Assembly (NCBI GenBank): GCA_963691815.1
Contig: OY829662.1
Location: 23,814,562 to 23,878,561, forward strand
DNA from: Echiichthys vipera
Taxonomy: Eukaryota; Chordata; Actinopteri; Perciformes; Trachinidae
Direction of reading: 5' to 3'
DNA length: 64,000 nt
Part shown: positions 27,073-51,522 of the stretch, one piece after another
Numbering within the stretch: position 1 is the first letter of the stretch
Layout of the letters: each line of letters begins with the position of its first letter
The notes under the pieces: generated by a model
Told to the model about the DNA's origin: nothing
The model's database searches: none
Seen by the model: only the letters and a program-made list of their open reading frames with translations
Translations under genes and position numbers: made by a program

Positions 27073-27113
27073 GGAGAGAGAGGGAGAGGGGGAGAGAGAG
27101 AGAGAAGGAGAGG

Positions 27114-27181
<68 letters not shown>

Positions 27182-27200
27182 GGAGAGGGGGGGGGGGGAG
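26892..27200. repeat. long polypurine (GA)n/(G)n tract with a 100-bp tandem duplication
   Basis: About 310 bases that are almost entirely A and G on the plus strand. A block with 13-14 G, then GAGAGAGAGGGAGAGGGGGA, ends its G run at 26974 and recurs with the G run ending at 27074, so the period is 100 bases. It lies 10-150 bases upstream of, or within, the probable rtbdn 5' exon. The poly-Arg-Glu and poly-Ser-Leu frames are artefacts. Confidence 0.95.
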
Positions 27201-27204
27201 GAGG

Positions 27205-27347
27205 AGGAGACCTCAGCACCGTCAACCACGCATAGTCGCTGGATCTACAGCGACACACCGGAGAGACACGGAGAAATCAGTCACCAACAGAAGAGCATAG
27301 AAAGAGAAGAAACTAGTCCGCACGGAGCATCCATACCCCACCGACAG
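27205..27347 (+). other. rtbdn: probable non-coding 5' exon of rtbdn
   Basis: Downstream of the purine tract the sequence becomes mixed and ends CCGACAG followed by GTAAGG (GT at 27348), a strong donor. The first good acceptor in the same sense is at 29260-29261, two bases before the retbindin ATG. Inference: this is a 5' UTR exon joined to the coding exon at 29262. The 5' limit is not visible and the left coordinate is only the edge of the purine tract. Confidence 0.45.
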
Positions 27348-27612
27348 GTAAGGAGAAATAAATACACGACGGTCCAAACTGCTCTTGATTCATTGGACAG
27401 AGTAATATTTAGAGGGATCTGAACATTGCCCTACAGATTTATTCATTTCAAACATGCTCTGCTACGGCACATGCAACACAAATACCATAAAGTGCCTTAA
27501 GGTCAGTGTGAACTCGCTACTGTCGGATTTGGATATTTTTCCAAGTGTTGTTGAGAAAACTGTTTGATTACAGCTGTTTAAGTTGCTTTTGTTAACATCC
27601 TCATCTTGTATT

Positions 27613-27911
27613 GGGGCTGGGCATATGAAGAAATATTATATCCTGATATAGGTCATGTCATGTACCGATATGTATCACGATATAGCAGGTTTTCTAGAAA
27701 TTCAGTAAATTAATTGTATATATGAAATAACCACCATATGTTAGAGCTTGTTTTGGTTCATTTATTACCAACTGTATAATGGACAAAACACATTACTGTA
27801 GATTTTCTGGTTTTGAGTATGTGCTTGTTATTATAAATAAGGAGGTAATAGTATATTATGTTATATACTTTGAAAGGTGATAAATGATCAAATTGAATTA
27901 TCACCCAGCCC
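27613..27911. mobile_element. MITE with GGGCTGGGYGATA terminal inverted repeats
   Basis: The left end GGGGCTGGGCATAT is the inverse of the right end GAATTATCACCCAGCCC (reverse complement GGGCTGGGTGATAA). It is about 299 bases, AT-rich, non-coding, with internal CGATAT/GATATA words. The same fish-wide family, in longer and more decayed form, is seen from 45985 and around 36675-36960. Confidence 0.75.
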
Positions 27912-28443
27912 AAGTTCCTAATATGTTGTAAATGATAAAGGCTTCCTTTGTTCCGCGCTGTGTCCAGAAATACAGTTTACTGATAAGATGAAGTTGCTTT
28001 GTTTTCTTTTTCTCTTTCAAGGTTACTTCAGCTGCTTCACATTTAACAACTTAGCATTTCAATGGTAGCATATTTTTGAAAATGCACTACATAGGAAATT
28101 GATGGAAGAGGGGAGTAAACCAATGCGTCAATATTTTTCCATATTTTTCTCCTTTTTTTTTACTGTCTATCTTTGTTGTGTAAAATCAGTCAACAGATTT
28201 ATTTAATTAGTGTAATGTAAGCTACACATAGGCCAGCCGCTTGTCAGATTAAACAACCACGCATGTCATCCATCTCAGCATGGTGCCTCAGTCTCGCCTA
28301 ATTAGGCTCACCCTGTCTACTAGGTCACCGCATGTAGAGCACGCATGGAGCTAAACTGCCTGCCCGGATGTCTCACACACTATAACTCACTATTTACCAT
28401 GATGATTGAAACTAGGAGGCATCTGAATAACTGTAAATAATGG

Positions 28444-29081
28444 GAAATTCTGGCATAAAAATCATCTTTTTCGGCACTTACATATATCAAATAAGCCCCT
28501 GAGACAGTTTTTTTCATGTATTAACTATTAACGGAGATATCCGGTAAAGTCACTAACAGCCGGACCTGGCCAACACGGATTAGTTTTGGGAAGCACGGTG
28601 AAGGCATTAAAATGTCTTTTTTAACCACTAATACTGCTGAAAATAACACAAACCTCTGCAGTAGCATGAGAAGAGTCCCTACACAGAAAACAAAGCACCA
28701 ACAACGTAGTTAGTGAACCCAGAGTTTATTAAAAGAGTGTTTTAAAGACTTACCTGCTGGCCCCTGTACCAGCTCCTCTCATAGTAAAGTCCATTCAAGT
28801 GGATTACCAACGTCAATCCCAAAGGAAGGAGCCCATTGGTGCTTTGTTTCCTGTGTGGGGACTCTTCTCATGCTGCTGCAGAGGTTTGCTGTTGTTTTGA
28901 GCAGTATTAGTGGTTAAAAAAGACTTTTGAATGCCTTCACTGTACTGCCCCGAGCTAATCACCGTTAGCCAAGTCCTGTTGTAAGTGACTCTCCAGGATT
29001 TCTCCGTTAATAGTTGTTTCAAGAAAAAAACAGCTTATTTGATGTATCTAAAGACCATTCCAAGATTTTACGCCAGATTTA
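28444..29081. mobile_element. foldback MITE, near-complete copy with arms of about 240 bp
   Basis: The two halves are inverted copies. Left-arm words ATCAAATAAGC, AACTATTAACGGAGAT, GTGAAGGCATT, TTTTTTAACCACTAATACTG, CTCTGCAGTAGCATGAGAAG and ACAAAGCACC recur as reverse complements in the right arm (ending TTTTACGCCAGATTT). A unique centre of about 145 bases separates the arms (from AACAACGTAGTTAGTGAACC to GGAAGGAGCCCATT). It has no coding capacity. See 43227-43856 for the second full copy. Confidence 0.85.
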
Positions 29082-29263
29082 CATTGAACTTGGTATCGAT
29101 ATCAGTTATTTCTTGTGTGGACAAATGCATTATAGGCCTGTAGTATCCCACTAGATTGTGTGTGCATGTCTTTACCTGTAGGTGATTCAGGTGAGAAGTT
29201 ATGTTTTGTCTGTAGCTGTCCAATGTGCTGAACTCTTTTCTTGACTTGTTTGTTGCTGTAGAG

Positions 29264-41086
<11,823 letters not shown>

Positions 41087-41579
41087 AGAGGCCTGGTGAA
41101 TCATATATGTAGAGATTATTGTCTAGATCCTAATCTATCTCTCTAAATGGAGTTGTAACCTTGCTCCTCTAACTAACCTTACCACACAGACCTAAACTGT
41201 CATTCTCATTATCGTCACATTCTACATATTAGCTACGGTTTTAAATAATATATAATATACTTTATCTAGTATAAGATACAATATAAGATAGACTGTCAAG
41301 CTTGGATACATTTCCCATAAAGACCAGGGCCTGTATTCCTAAACCATCTGCTCTTCCCACCAGCAGGACTCCTGAACAGCACTAAGAGTTCCTCACTAGA
41401 GAGTCCTCTGAAAACCTCTTCACAAAGCTGCTGAGACCAACTTTTACTGGGGAATTGGGAGAAAATCAGGGGTCAACCCCTGTCATCTAACTGTGATTGG
41501 CTGTCTTTGGTCTCAGGCTGTTTTGGGTCCCTGTCAGTGAATCAATAGAAGTACTGACGGAGGTATGTTTCCATATCCA

Positions 41580-41585
41580 AATAAA
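41580..41585 (+). terminator. candidate polyadenylation signal of rtbdn
   Basis: AATAAA, 494 bases after the rtbdn stop codon; the first perfect hexamer I found downstream. No T/GT-rich downstream element was verified. Confidence 0.4.
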
Positions 41586-41692
41586 GAGTTTAAAATCAAA
41601 TGATTTAACATGAAACAAACAGCAATCTAGACTTCTGACTAGTCCAGTGTATGTGAGGCTGTATGTCAGCCTCTTCCATGTCTGACAGCTTG

Positions 41693-42015
41693 TTAAAGTG
41701 TTGTTCAAAATCATCCCATGGTCTTTTTCGTGTGTTGGACTTTACTACGAGAGGAGCTGGAGCCAGGCCAGTAGATCAATGTTTCAAAACACTCTTTTAA
41801 TAAACTCAGGGTTCACTAACAACGTTGTTGGTTAAAAAAGCTGTTTTAATGCCTTCACCGTACTGCCCCAAGCTAATCAGTGTTAGCCACGTTCGGCTAT
41901 TAGCGACTCCTCCGTATTTCTCTGTTAATAGTTGATACATGAAAGAAAAACTTATTTGATGTTTATAATTGCCAAAAAAACAATGGGATGATTTTACGCC
42001 AGAATTGCACTCTAA
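41693..42015. mobile_element. foldback MITE, deletion derivative lacking the left arm
   Basis: Left terminus TTAAAGTGTTGTTCAAAATC with ATCCCATGGTCTTTTTC, then directly the centre (GGACTTTACTACGAGAGGAG to GGGTTCACTAACAACGTTG), then a complete right arm ending GATTTTACGCCAGAATTGCA. The left arm is almost completely deleted. Confidence 0.75.
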
Positions 42016-43226
42016 CAATCAGCAGGTATCCATGGAAGAAGCCTCGTAATGATCCAGTGAGAGGTGCAAACAACAACAGCTTTAACTTCTTGCCCGACTT
42101 GTGCATGAAAGGAAGGACATTGTTCAAGGAAAAATCTATTTCCCTTCCTTAACATGTCTTCTTTCAGACTGGTGAAAAAAAACACAACCAAAATACACAG
42201 TTTATTTAACTACACCATTTATCATTAGGCCATTTTTTCAAGAGTTACTCCTAAATTAGCAATTCAGGAGCTACTTTTAGCTTTAAGATGTTTGTGAATC
42301 CAGGCCCTCGTCAATTATCTGAACAACCTAAACAAACAGCAATTTAATTAATTTAAAGGCAAAATCCTCAATTCTGAAAGGGCTCCGACTTCAATAATAC
42401 ATATATTGATAACATTGCACAAATGTTTTATTTTCAGCTAACCAGGTGATATATATTTAGTTTTAAATTCAGGTATTTTGATTAACTATGGATGGCTCGG
42501 TAAACCACACCACTTACATTATGATATGAGCTGTGTGAAGTCTTGCATATGGGAAATGTAAAGTCCTACAGTGTGATCGCCTGTGATCAATCAAACATGT
42601 CATTCCATAACATTAACTAGAGGACTTTTCATGACACTGTTGTAAACGTGATGTACCCTCACCAGTACTTCACCACCCTGCTCTTCTTTTCAATCATCTA
42701 GGTGACTCTGATCTGTGCATTAGTCAGTTGTTTAACGCCGATTTTACTGTTGTGATGCCGTACCGTGCAGTCTACATGTCATAAGGTATATGATAGTGGA
42801 GAAGGTCACGCCGAGTAATGATAATCATGAATGTAGCTTTCTCTTGGCCTGAGCGTAAGGGATCTGGTATGATAATGACAATGGAGAGGTATGCTTAATA
42901 CCTGAGGGAAGGTTTAGTATTCAGAAACAAATCTGCCTACCAGAATAAATCCACAGTGGCAGAATTCATACCAGCAAAGGATGTTCTGGTAGTTTGATCA
43001 CATGCACTGCATCACCAATGTACTGTGGATGTTTCTTTTGTAATTAGGTCACGTATCATTCTAGAGTGAGGCTCTGTTAGATGTAAATGTTTTGTAAAAA
43101 TGGTGAAAAGATTTGTCCGATTTACGGTAAGCTTGCTGAGATGAGGTGTTTATGTGCTTTACATTCTCAATAAATACAATATTTCTAAATGCCAACGTGA
43201 GCCTGTCACAGTTCTTCTGGCTGCAG
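42016..43226. other. intergenic; nothing recognised
   Basis: Short frames only, no repeat family identified. Confidence 0.4.
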
Positions 43227-43856
43227 TTAGAGTGAAATTTGGCGTACAATCCTCCCAGGGTCTTTTTTCGGCAAATACACTCATCAAATAAGCTATCGAC
43301 ATTTTTAACATTTTTTGTGTAAAATTAGCTCGGGGCAGTATGGTGAAGGCATTAAAGTGTCTTTTTTTAACCACTAATCCTGCTGAAAACCACAGCAAAC
43401 CTCTGCAGCAGCATGAGAAGAGTCTCTACACAGAAAACAAAGCACCAATGGGCTCCTTCCTTTGGGATTGACTTTGGTAATCCACTTGAATGGACTTTAC
43501 TATGAGAGGAGCTGGTACCTGGGCCAGTAGGTAAGTCTTTAAAACACTCTTTTAATAAACTCTGGGTTCACTAACTACCTTGTTGGTGCTTTGTTTTCTG
43601 TGTAGGGACTCTTCTCATGCTGCTGCAGAGGTTTGCTGTTATTTTCAGCAGTATTAGTGGTTAAAAAAGACGTTTTAATGCCTGCACCGTACTGCCCCGA
43701 GCTAATCAGTGTTAGCCACATTTGGCTGTTAGCGACTCACCGGGATATCTCTGTTATTAGTTGTTACATGAAAAAAATGATGTGGATGGTTTATTTGATG
43801 AGTGTATTTGCCGAAAAAGACTCTAGGATGATTTTACGCTGGGATTTTACTTTAAG
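43227..43856. mobile_element. foldback MITE, second near-complete copy, centre inverted relative to 28444-29081
   Basis: Arms of about 240 bases in inverted order with GGTGAAGGCATTAAAGTGTC, AACCACTAATCCTGCTGAAA, CTCTGCAGCAGCATGAGAAG and ACAAAGCACCAATGGGCTCC. The centre runs GGGATTGACTTTGGTAATCC to GGGTTCACTAACTACCTTG, the reverse complement of the centre at 28444-29081. Ends: AGAGTGAAATTTGGCGTACA and CGCTGGGATTTTACTTTAAG. Confidence 0.85.
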
Positions 43857-45398
43857 TCCCCAAAACAATTTGTATATCCCATCATCAGACAGACACAGAG
43901 TAGAGTGCAGTATAGTGGTTCATGTGTTCCCTCACAGCCCTGTCAGATGAAATCAACACCATCAGTCATGTTCCTAATATGTTTGTTTAATTGTATTGTA
44001 AACTTTAACACTTAATTATGCTTAATTACACTTGAGTGGTTAGAACATGTTTTCTTTATCGCAAAGAATTGTCAGCAATTAGGTCAGTTTTGCTGGACTT
44101 TTTTTGTTTTCATCACTTTGACTGAACTATTTCAACCAATTATCTAATACTTGATTCAATTGTTTTATTTATTTATTTATAACTATTTTACCGTATTTTC
44201 AGTTGCCTGTTTCAACTGTTTAAACATACATCAAGCTTACTATTGTAATCCATAACTTTTAGCAAACTATTTTGACTGTGTATCCATTACATTGATATAT
44301 ATTTCAACAAATTATCCGTTACATTTAATTAATTCTTTCATCTTCTCTGCTTGTTAATACTGCCTGGTTTTCACACACTCACCCACAGTTAACCAGACTG
44401 CATCAACGTCACATCAATTTGTAATCCTCCTTGGCTGTTGTCTTTTTTTCTCTTACAAATATGTGAATAGTTCCAGGCAGTTTAACAGAGCACAGTGTGC
44501 AACATTGTGTGGTTGGGAATCACTGGTGTAATATTATATTCAATTCATTTGTAATGTCAAATCATAATCGAAGATATCTCAGAACATGTTTCAGGTTAGA
44601 GCAACAGCCCCTCAGAGTGTCTGTAAATGTCCCTGGCTGTTCCACTTGGCTGCACTGAACAGCATTTGAATTGCATTGAATTGAATGTACTTCTCTTTTA
44701 TGTATATTGTCATCTATAATTGCAAATATCTATTCTGCATGAACTGCGAAAAGGATTGTTTCAGCCCAACGTCAATGTATTTAACATTCTTTCTTGATCA
44801 AAGCGAATCAAATCAAATGAAACCAAACCCAGTGACCCCATACATCAGCACTGAGAAACATTTGACTGCAGACTCAAAACATGGCCTCCCCCTCTCATTA
44901 AGGAGCAGACAGTGTCTATGTAATGTCTTCTCACCACTGTCAGCCCCAAATGTAATGATAGCATGGTGAGTGTGTTTACCCTCTTGCCCAGACACTCAGT
45001 CTCGCCCTTGCCTGACCATTGCTTTAAGGGAGAAATTCAAATGGTCTTATGTTTAAATAAGTATCAGGACAATTTATTATTCAATAAAGTCTGAGTTTAT
45101 GATATGGGCCACATTTCAAATAAATGCCTTTTAGGCTTGGAAGGTTGTACATCCTACATCATCTCAGTCCAGCAAATAGACCCTCCCCCATAAACCAAGC
45201 CCCATGAATCCTATTAAAAATGAACCAACAATATATTAAGTGAAGATTACTTGGACATTAATCATCTTGGTAATGTGTTTCTCAGTCGAACAGTGTGTGC
45301 TCTCTGCAGGTGAAATTTCAGTGAACACGCTGTGCGTCATGTGCATAATGTCACTCACCACTTCACATTTTTCTGCTATTTCTGCACAATGGGGCCCA
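43857..45398. other. intergenic; degenerate AT-rich repeat and a repeat fragment
   Basis: 44110-44350 holds a run of the degenerate ~37-bp motif (see findings). 44540-44620 is a piece of the repeat seen at 24342 and 47518. No exon. Confidence 0.45.
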
Positions 45399-45486
45399 AT
45401 GTGTGTGTGTGCGCGCGTGCGTGCGTGCGTGTGTGTATGTGCGTGCGTGCGTGTGTGTATGTGCGTGTGTGTGTGTGTGTGTGTGT
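45399..45486. repeat. imperfect (GT)n/(GCGT)n microsatellite
   Basis: GT units mixed with GCGTGC units. Confidence 0.95.
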
Positions 45487-45767
45487 AACTTTTGCAGTCC
45501 ACGTTAGCTGATAATGTGTCCTCTGCATCTTCATCCCAGCAGGCGAGGGCTGGACAGACAGGGTCACAAACAAGTGTCGCTCTGCACCACACACACGTTT
45601 GAGCTGATGACTGAGACTATGTGAGCGCTTCAGTGATAAGACAAATCGCAACATAGAACAGATGAGGCTATCTTTTGAATTTGTTTCAGCATCATTCCAG
45701 ACAATTTGAAACATCTGACCTTTAAAGTCCAAAACACTCTGTCTTTGTTTGTCTCATTCTCACTTGT

Positions 45768-45804
<37 letters not shown>

Positions 45805-45984
45805 GTACATGAGCAGTAACGTTGCCTCTGTGTGTCGGCCTGGTTTCAGTCACATCTTCTATCTGTGGATTACCTTCACATCAAAGAGGAAACATCCTTA
45901 TGGATAATTCAGTCCATAAAATAGCCTACAATGGAAAATACAGCACAGTAACTTTAGGGACTGTATAAAAATGATTCTCCATTA

Positions 45985-46470
45985 AGGGCTGGGCGATAAC
46001 TCAGTAGGATCATTTATTGTCTTTTCATAGAATAACATTGTGATGAAATCATATCGAGGCACAGTGATTTTCAATGTCACTGACTGAATTGATGATGACA
46101 CAAATACTAACTCAAAAACCTCTGAAAATCTGATGTCAAATGTTTTGAGGGAATTTCATTTGAAGATTGTGTTTGTTTTATACATCATACTTTTTGTGTG
46201 CATGCATGGAAACAACGTATTTAGCTGCAAAACTGCAAAAACTGCAAAAACTTTACTACACTTCAAGAGAAAATACTCTATTTTACTACTATTTTTTATT
46301 TGTATTAAGTATTTCATTTACACAGGAGTATACAAAAATAGACTACTTCATGCTATGTATTTATCAGATGACCAGGAAACCTGCTATATCTTGATATATA
46401 TCGTTATCGAGATATCCCATGATCTATATCAGAATAAAGATTTTGGCCATATTGGCTCACTCTCCCTCCA
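45985..46470. mobile_element. MITE of the GGGCTGGGCGATA family, longer decayed copy
   Basis: The left end GGGCTGGGCGATAACTCAG matches the 27613 element. Internal words match 36675-36960. The right terminus is eroded after TGATATATATCGTTATCGAG. The 135-codon frame on the plus strand inside it is a chance opening in AT-rich repeat DNA. Confidence 0.6.
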
Positions 46471-47041
46471 CGCATTTATAAAGATTTTATTTGAAACCTT
46501 AATGTGCAATACTCTCCTCCAATATCTTAAAATATCATGACAGTATCAGAACAACTCACCATAATCATTTTAGTTATCACCAAAATAACTAAAAGAGGCA
46601 CATTTATTAACAAAACTTTGTTTGTAAAATAAAAAATATATACATTTGGGGCAAACATGAAAAAAGTCCCTTGCCATCCATAAGAATTTCAGACCACACT
46701 CCCACCAGCAAAGGAAAATATACATAACCCTCCCCATTTTCTGACCCTCCCTCTGTGATAGTTCTCACACAGTCCCTTACTGAAGTCAAATACAAACAGG
46801 GGCTGTGCAGCAGTGAAGCAAAAGAATAATGTATGCCCTCTCCCTGCATTAGGGGTGAAGATAGAGAGTTGGTTAAATACATCATCCCATCCCTCCGCAG
46901 TAACTCACACAGATGAAAGAGGAATGTTTAATATTCAAACACTGGAGGAATAATTTAAACTTTAATTATTCTATCTAACTGCAATGACAATAACACGATT
47001 AGGCCCCTACAGCAGTCCAATTGGCCCTCTACTAACTGATA

Positions 47042-47175
<134 letters not shown>

Positions 47176-47517
47176 TCAAAGCAAAGAGAGTGTTTGAAAG
47201 TAGGACAGCCATAATTGGTGTTCATGTTTGGGTTCAGCTGCTGTCCTGGTGTCACTCCACTAGATGGAGATGTGCACCAGGCTAAACCCTTCAAAGGACA
47301 CTATGATTCCCTGGTTTATAGTGTACAGTGTGTATGAGCCTAGACCTGCCTGGGCCACTGCTCTGCTGTAGGATAGGACACATAGATGTCATACTAGAAT
47401 GTGACCATATTTCAGTATATGCTGTCTAAATGCCAAATCACTGTATATTCAGTTACAGTGTTCACCTGTCACCTCACCCTGATAGATTACTTTTACTGAC
47501 AGCATTGTGATCCTCCT

Positions 47518-47741
47518 CAACCGGTGCAGACAGATGTCCGTCCTCCACAGAGCTGGGTCTGTCTGACATTCCTGCCTGTTATAGGGAAGTTTTTCACAAC
47601 GCCACTGTACTCTATGGGGATATTGTTGGGTCTATGTAAATCATAAACAAGTCATAGAGTGTGGTCTTTACCTACTCTGTAAAGTGTCCTGAGATAACTT
47701 TTGTTATGGTTTGGCACTATAAATAAAATTGAATTGAATTG
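47518..47741 (-). mobile_element. dispersed fish repeat, inverse short copy of 24342-24980
   Basis: Reads as the reverse complement of the first ~225 bases of the element at 24342: GACAGATGTCCGTC, CAGAGCTGGGTCTGTCTGAC, GTCATAGAGTGTGGTCTTTA, GTCCTGAGATAACTTTTGTT and the end AAATTGAATTGAATT. Confidence 0.75.
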
Positions 47742-49632
47742 ACCAGCTGTGACAATGTGCTGAATTGATAGGAAAGATTATAAATGATTCATGGAGTATT
47801 GATTTGTCTAGTTTAATGTATATGAAACCCTTATTATCATCATATACACCATTGAAATAGCCTGAACCATTCATCCACACTTGTGACATTGTTTTGTACT
47901 GTACGTAATCAAACTGAACACACATACATATAAATATACGCAACAGGCTGTTATTATCTCACATTCATATGTTTATTTTAATGTTTTAGAACTGCAAAGA
48001 ACTTTCCTCAAAATATAGGTCTCGTGAAAGAACACCCCCCTTCCCCAAACCAGCCCTATATTAGCCTCTAAAACTAGTGATGCAACTTGCGATCCAACTT
48101 CTGTAAGAACCTCAGATGGCCGCGGCAAGGTGGGAGGAATATTCATGGTTCTCGAGAAGATAACAGAAGACCGGAGAGAGGGAGAGATCGAGTGAGAGAG
48201 CCAGGCCTGCGTGCGTCTGTGGGAGGGGGAAGGGGGCTCGTGGAGAGGAAAATCAAACCCACCCAGAGCTCTTCATACGTCACCGTTCGCATCACAGATG
48301 TTCCCACAGACACTCAGTGTGGGTTGTGGGCCGAGGCGTGTGGAGAGCCAGTATGGCTTCAATTGGCTTGTTTTTTTCTGTCGGAGTTTGTGCGCGCATT
48401 ACAGTCTATGATTATAATATGTAGGCCTGCTGTGTGCGTAAATGGAGACTTCCACACCGCGGTGATATTCAGGAGTATGCATTTGAGTAGGATGTCAATC
48501 AAATGTCTGTGTGATGCCCGAGGGTGCAGGGGACGTGTTTCTGATTTTTGTTACACTTCATCCATGGGTATATAATAGAAAGAAAACATCCTTGCTACTT
48601 CAGCCCCACAGCACGTGATACTGACGATTCCTATCATAAACATTTGAAAGAGTTGAATAAGACAAAAACAAACAGGCCCTGAGATGAGTAAAAAAAAAAG
48701 ATGTACATCCCCTGAAATCTAGGTTTCTTGCTGAAAAGTCAGAGAAAAGGGGAACTTGTGTGGGCGAGCCTGGTTCTGTTTCCACGTGCGTGGCAAAAAA
48801 TAGAGGAGTTGTTATTGATGGAAATTAGGTTATTTCAATACGTGTCAGGTGAAAAGGGGTTAACCTTTCTCTCCAAAACCGCTCGGTGAGAGTGCGCTCT
48901 GAACCGCAGCCCTCACGTCTGCGCCCTTTGAAGTGGTTTTCGTGAGTACCGAGAGAAAGAGAGAGAGATCTTTTCTCAGCCCGTGTCTTGTTTACTTGCA
49001 CGTCACAGGCTGCTTTAACAGGACAGAAATCCCCCTCAGTTTCCCTGAGACCAGCTTGTGCACGACGTCTCTCTCGGTCACAAAGGCACTGATGGTTTTA
49101 ATACACTGTTTTATCTGTTTAAGCCCAGGATGGTCCCCTAAGCTAGTCTAGTGCGCAATTAAGTCTCCCTTGCTTCCACCACATCCCCACCTCTTGTTCT
49201 CATTGTTCTGTGCATGTGGGCCCCGTGAAAACGTTTAGTGGCCCCTGGTTAATAGCATGAGTGCTTAATGACTCATTCACATCTACTTAACGCGGGACTT
49301 TCCCCCATATATCCATCTTTTGAGCCCCCGGTGCCGCACATATTTGGCCTCTGATGCGTCCCACCGGAATGTTGTCCTTGGCAGCGCGCGCATCTCCCTC
49401 ATCCACACAGATGCTCCGGACGCCCACTCGCGCCTACTGCTCTGCCAAGCGGCGCGGCATCTCGAGACGCCCCCGGCATTCCTGGAGCCACTGTCACTTC
49501 CCCTCGTGTGCAATCTTTTAATTAAACTGACACCTCAAATATGTCCTTCGCTACTTTGACGCGTGAGTGGCACCGACAGGTTTCTCCCAACGGATTTAAG
49601 AATGTGATGATGGTTTTATCATTCTTATTTGT
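47742..49632. other. intergenic with a CpG-rich patch (about 48080-49560)
   Basis: From about 48080 the sequence gains CpG and G+C (CGCGGC near 48121, CCTGCGTGCGTCTG near 48207, GGCAGCGCGCGCATC near 49380, AAGCGGCGCGGCATC near 49448). I found no recognisable protein in any frame. It may be a distal regulatory region or the remnant of an unrecognised gene. Confidence 0.35.
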
Positions 49633-50478
49633 AATAACCATTAAGTAACTGGCAGCATTTACGCAAGTATTGCCTGCTGAAGTACAATTTTGAGGAACTT
49701 GTACTTGAGTATTTGTATTTTATGCTCCTTTATTCTTCTACTACATTTACTTGATAACTTTCATTACTTTACAGATGCAGGTTATAAATTCAACAAATAC
49801 ATCGACAAATACATAATTGTGATATATTATTAAGCTACCTGCAGTATGTAAAGTAGTCGAGCATTGTCTTTACCAGCTGCAACGTTAGTGATATAATAAT
49901 CTCATATAGTCTATGTGTTATTCAGAAATGTGCCATTCTGCGTATTAAGCAGGGGTGCAGGATTGGGGGGGGGGGGGAGTAAGTGCCCTCACGCAACTCA
50001 CACCATGGCACCATAAATCACATCTTCATATAGACTCATCATTTCATTCAAAAAGTACTGCACATGGGATCATTTCTTGTGCCCACCTTTCTTGTTTGTT
50101 TGTCCTAGCACACAGCCAACAGTGCTTACTTAACTGTTGTATTAGTAAATCATCATTTTATGGGTCCATCCATTCATTTCCATAATAGTGGAGCAGAGCA
50201 GTGATGGAATGTGGAGTCGGAAATATATTTGTCAAACATTTGTTCCATCATTTAAATCATTTCTTTTTAGATGTGAATCTAAAATGTGAAGAATGTAAAG
50301 TCTGAAAATACATTTGTTCAATTTTGAATAATTTAGGATATATTATTATATATTATCAGGATAACCCCTAGGATAGGCACCCACGATATTAAGAAAGCTA
50401 CTCTTACTTTTGCTATATCGTGATGCTAATACATACTGCTTTTACTGAAGTAAAGTACCTGCGTATATTCCACCACTG
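49633..50478. mobile_element. repeat of the CAGTGGTGGAA family, longer copy
   Basis: It contains CATTTACGCAAGTATTG, CTGAAGTACAATTTTGAGG, CTTGTACTTGAGTATTTG and, at the right end, GTATATTCCACCACTG, the inverse of CAGTGGTGGAA. The left terminus is eroded. Confidence 0.6.
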
Positions 50479-51029
50479 ATCATAGGGTCGTGGTTCATGA
50501 TGGAAAGTGTCTCAAGTGTTCACGTTTTTATCTACTTCCTGCTGTCGTTTAGCAAGTTCAACATCCATCTATCTGTATGATAACACGAGTGTACTTTGCT
50601 CCATTCGTGTGTGACGGGCACAAGTTCTGCACTCTAAAGTTGCATAAAAAGAAAAGGATATCCCACCGCCCTCATGAAGCTCGCAGACTTTATGATACAA
50701 AAGAAGGAAGAACAGAGATGGAACCAGTTTGAATTACCTGGGCGGGGGTTCCCAGAAATCCTCCCATGTGACGACGCATGTCACCAACATGCCCGTATAT
50801 GGACAAGCCCGTGCGTAATAATAAGGAAAGGCCTACGTACGCGGGCTACGCTCTGTGCGTAAAAACACTGAGACCTGAATGTGCTTGTGTAAGGGTTCCT
50901 CACTGGGTGCTATAGCAACTCTTATTAATACAGTGTTGTAGGAAAGAGAGCTCGTTTGTCCCCACTCCTCCCTGCTGTGTATACGTGCTGCTTGTCTATG
51001 TGTAGGATAGGCTGTATAAAACAAACACT

Positions 51030-51522
51030 CACGTCCAACATTTCAGTTTCATTTCAGACACTTTACTTAAATACACATCACAAATAAAAAAAAAACAGTG
51101 TAAACATTGGACATCATAAGTTTTGTCTGGATCAACCGGACAAACAAAATAATTTACACACTGAATAAATGCAGCATTGCATGACAATATCAGTTGCAAA
51201 AAGTACAAAGAAATACAATTATCATTCCCATTTTCTACCATTAGTGACCCGACTCATGGGCCTGTGCCCGCCGTGTTACTCAGTGTCTGCTCTGGATGCT
51301 GCCAAGGGTTGAACGGTCCTTTGAGCGATGTCCAGCATCCGGAAGTACCATTTCAATCTCAGTCTTTTCACCCGAAATAGGCTAAAGAGTTGTCTACACA
51401 TAGCCCTCGGTCCTGTGCTGCTGCCGATGCTGACAACACACCAGCCGGTGTCCCAGTACTGCGCATGCAGAACGTGACTCCAGTGTTTTTACTTTTCAGT
51501 CAGTTAGTAAAGTCTCTGTTGT
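51030..51522 (-). other. junb: probable junb 3' UTR
   Basis: Follows the junb stop on the minus strand. It contains AUUUA-type words (TGTATTTAAG, complement of 51068-51077; GCATTTATTC, complement of 51164-51173), as expected for an unstable immediate-early mRNA. The 3' end is not certain; no perfect AATAAA was located on the minus strand. Confidence 0.45.

Larger units (their letters stand above)
27348..29261 (+). other. putative rtbdn intron 1 (5' UTR intron), with two MITE insertions
   Basis: It begins GTAAGG and ends CTGTAG. It holds the 299-bp element at 27613-27911 and the foldback element at 28444-29081, which together fill about half of it. Confidence 0.45.

Noticed and set aside
46133..46540. 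135-codon hydrophobic-looking frame
   Set aside because: It lies in a decayed AT-rich MITE (45985-46470) and has no homologue that I recognise.
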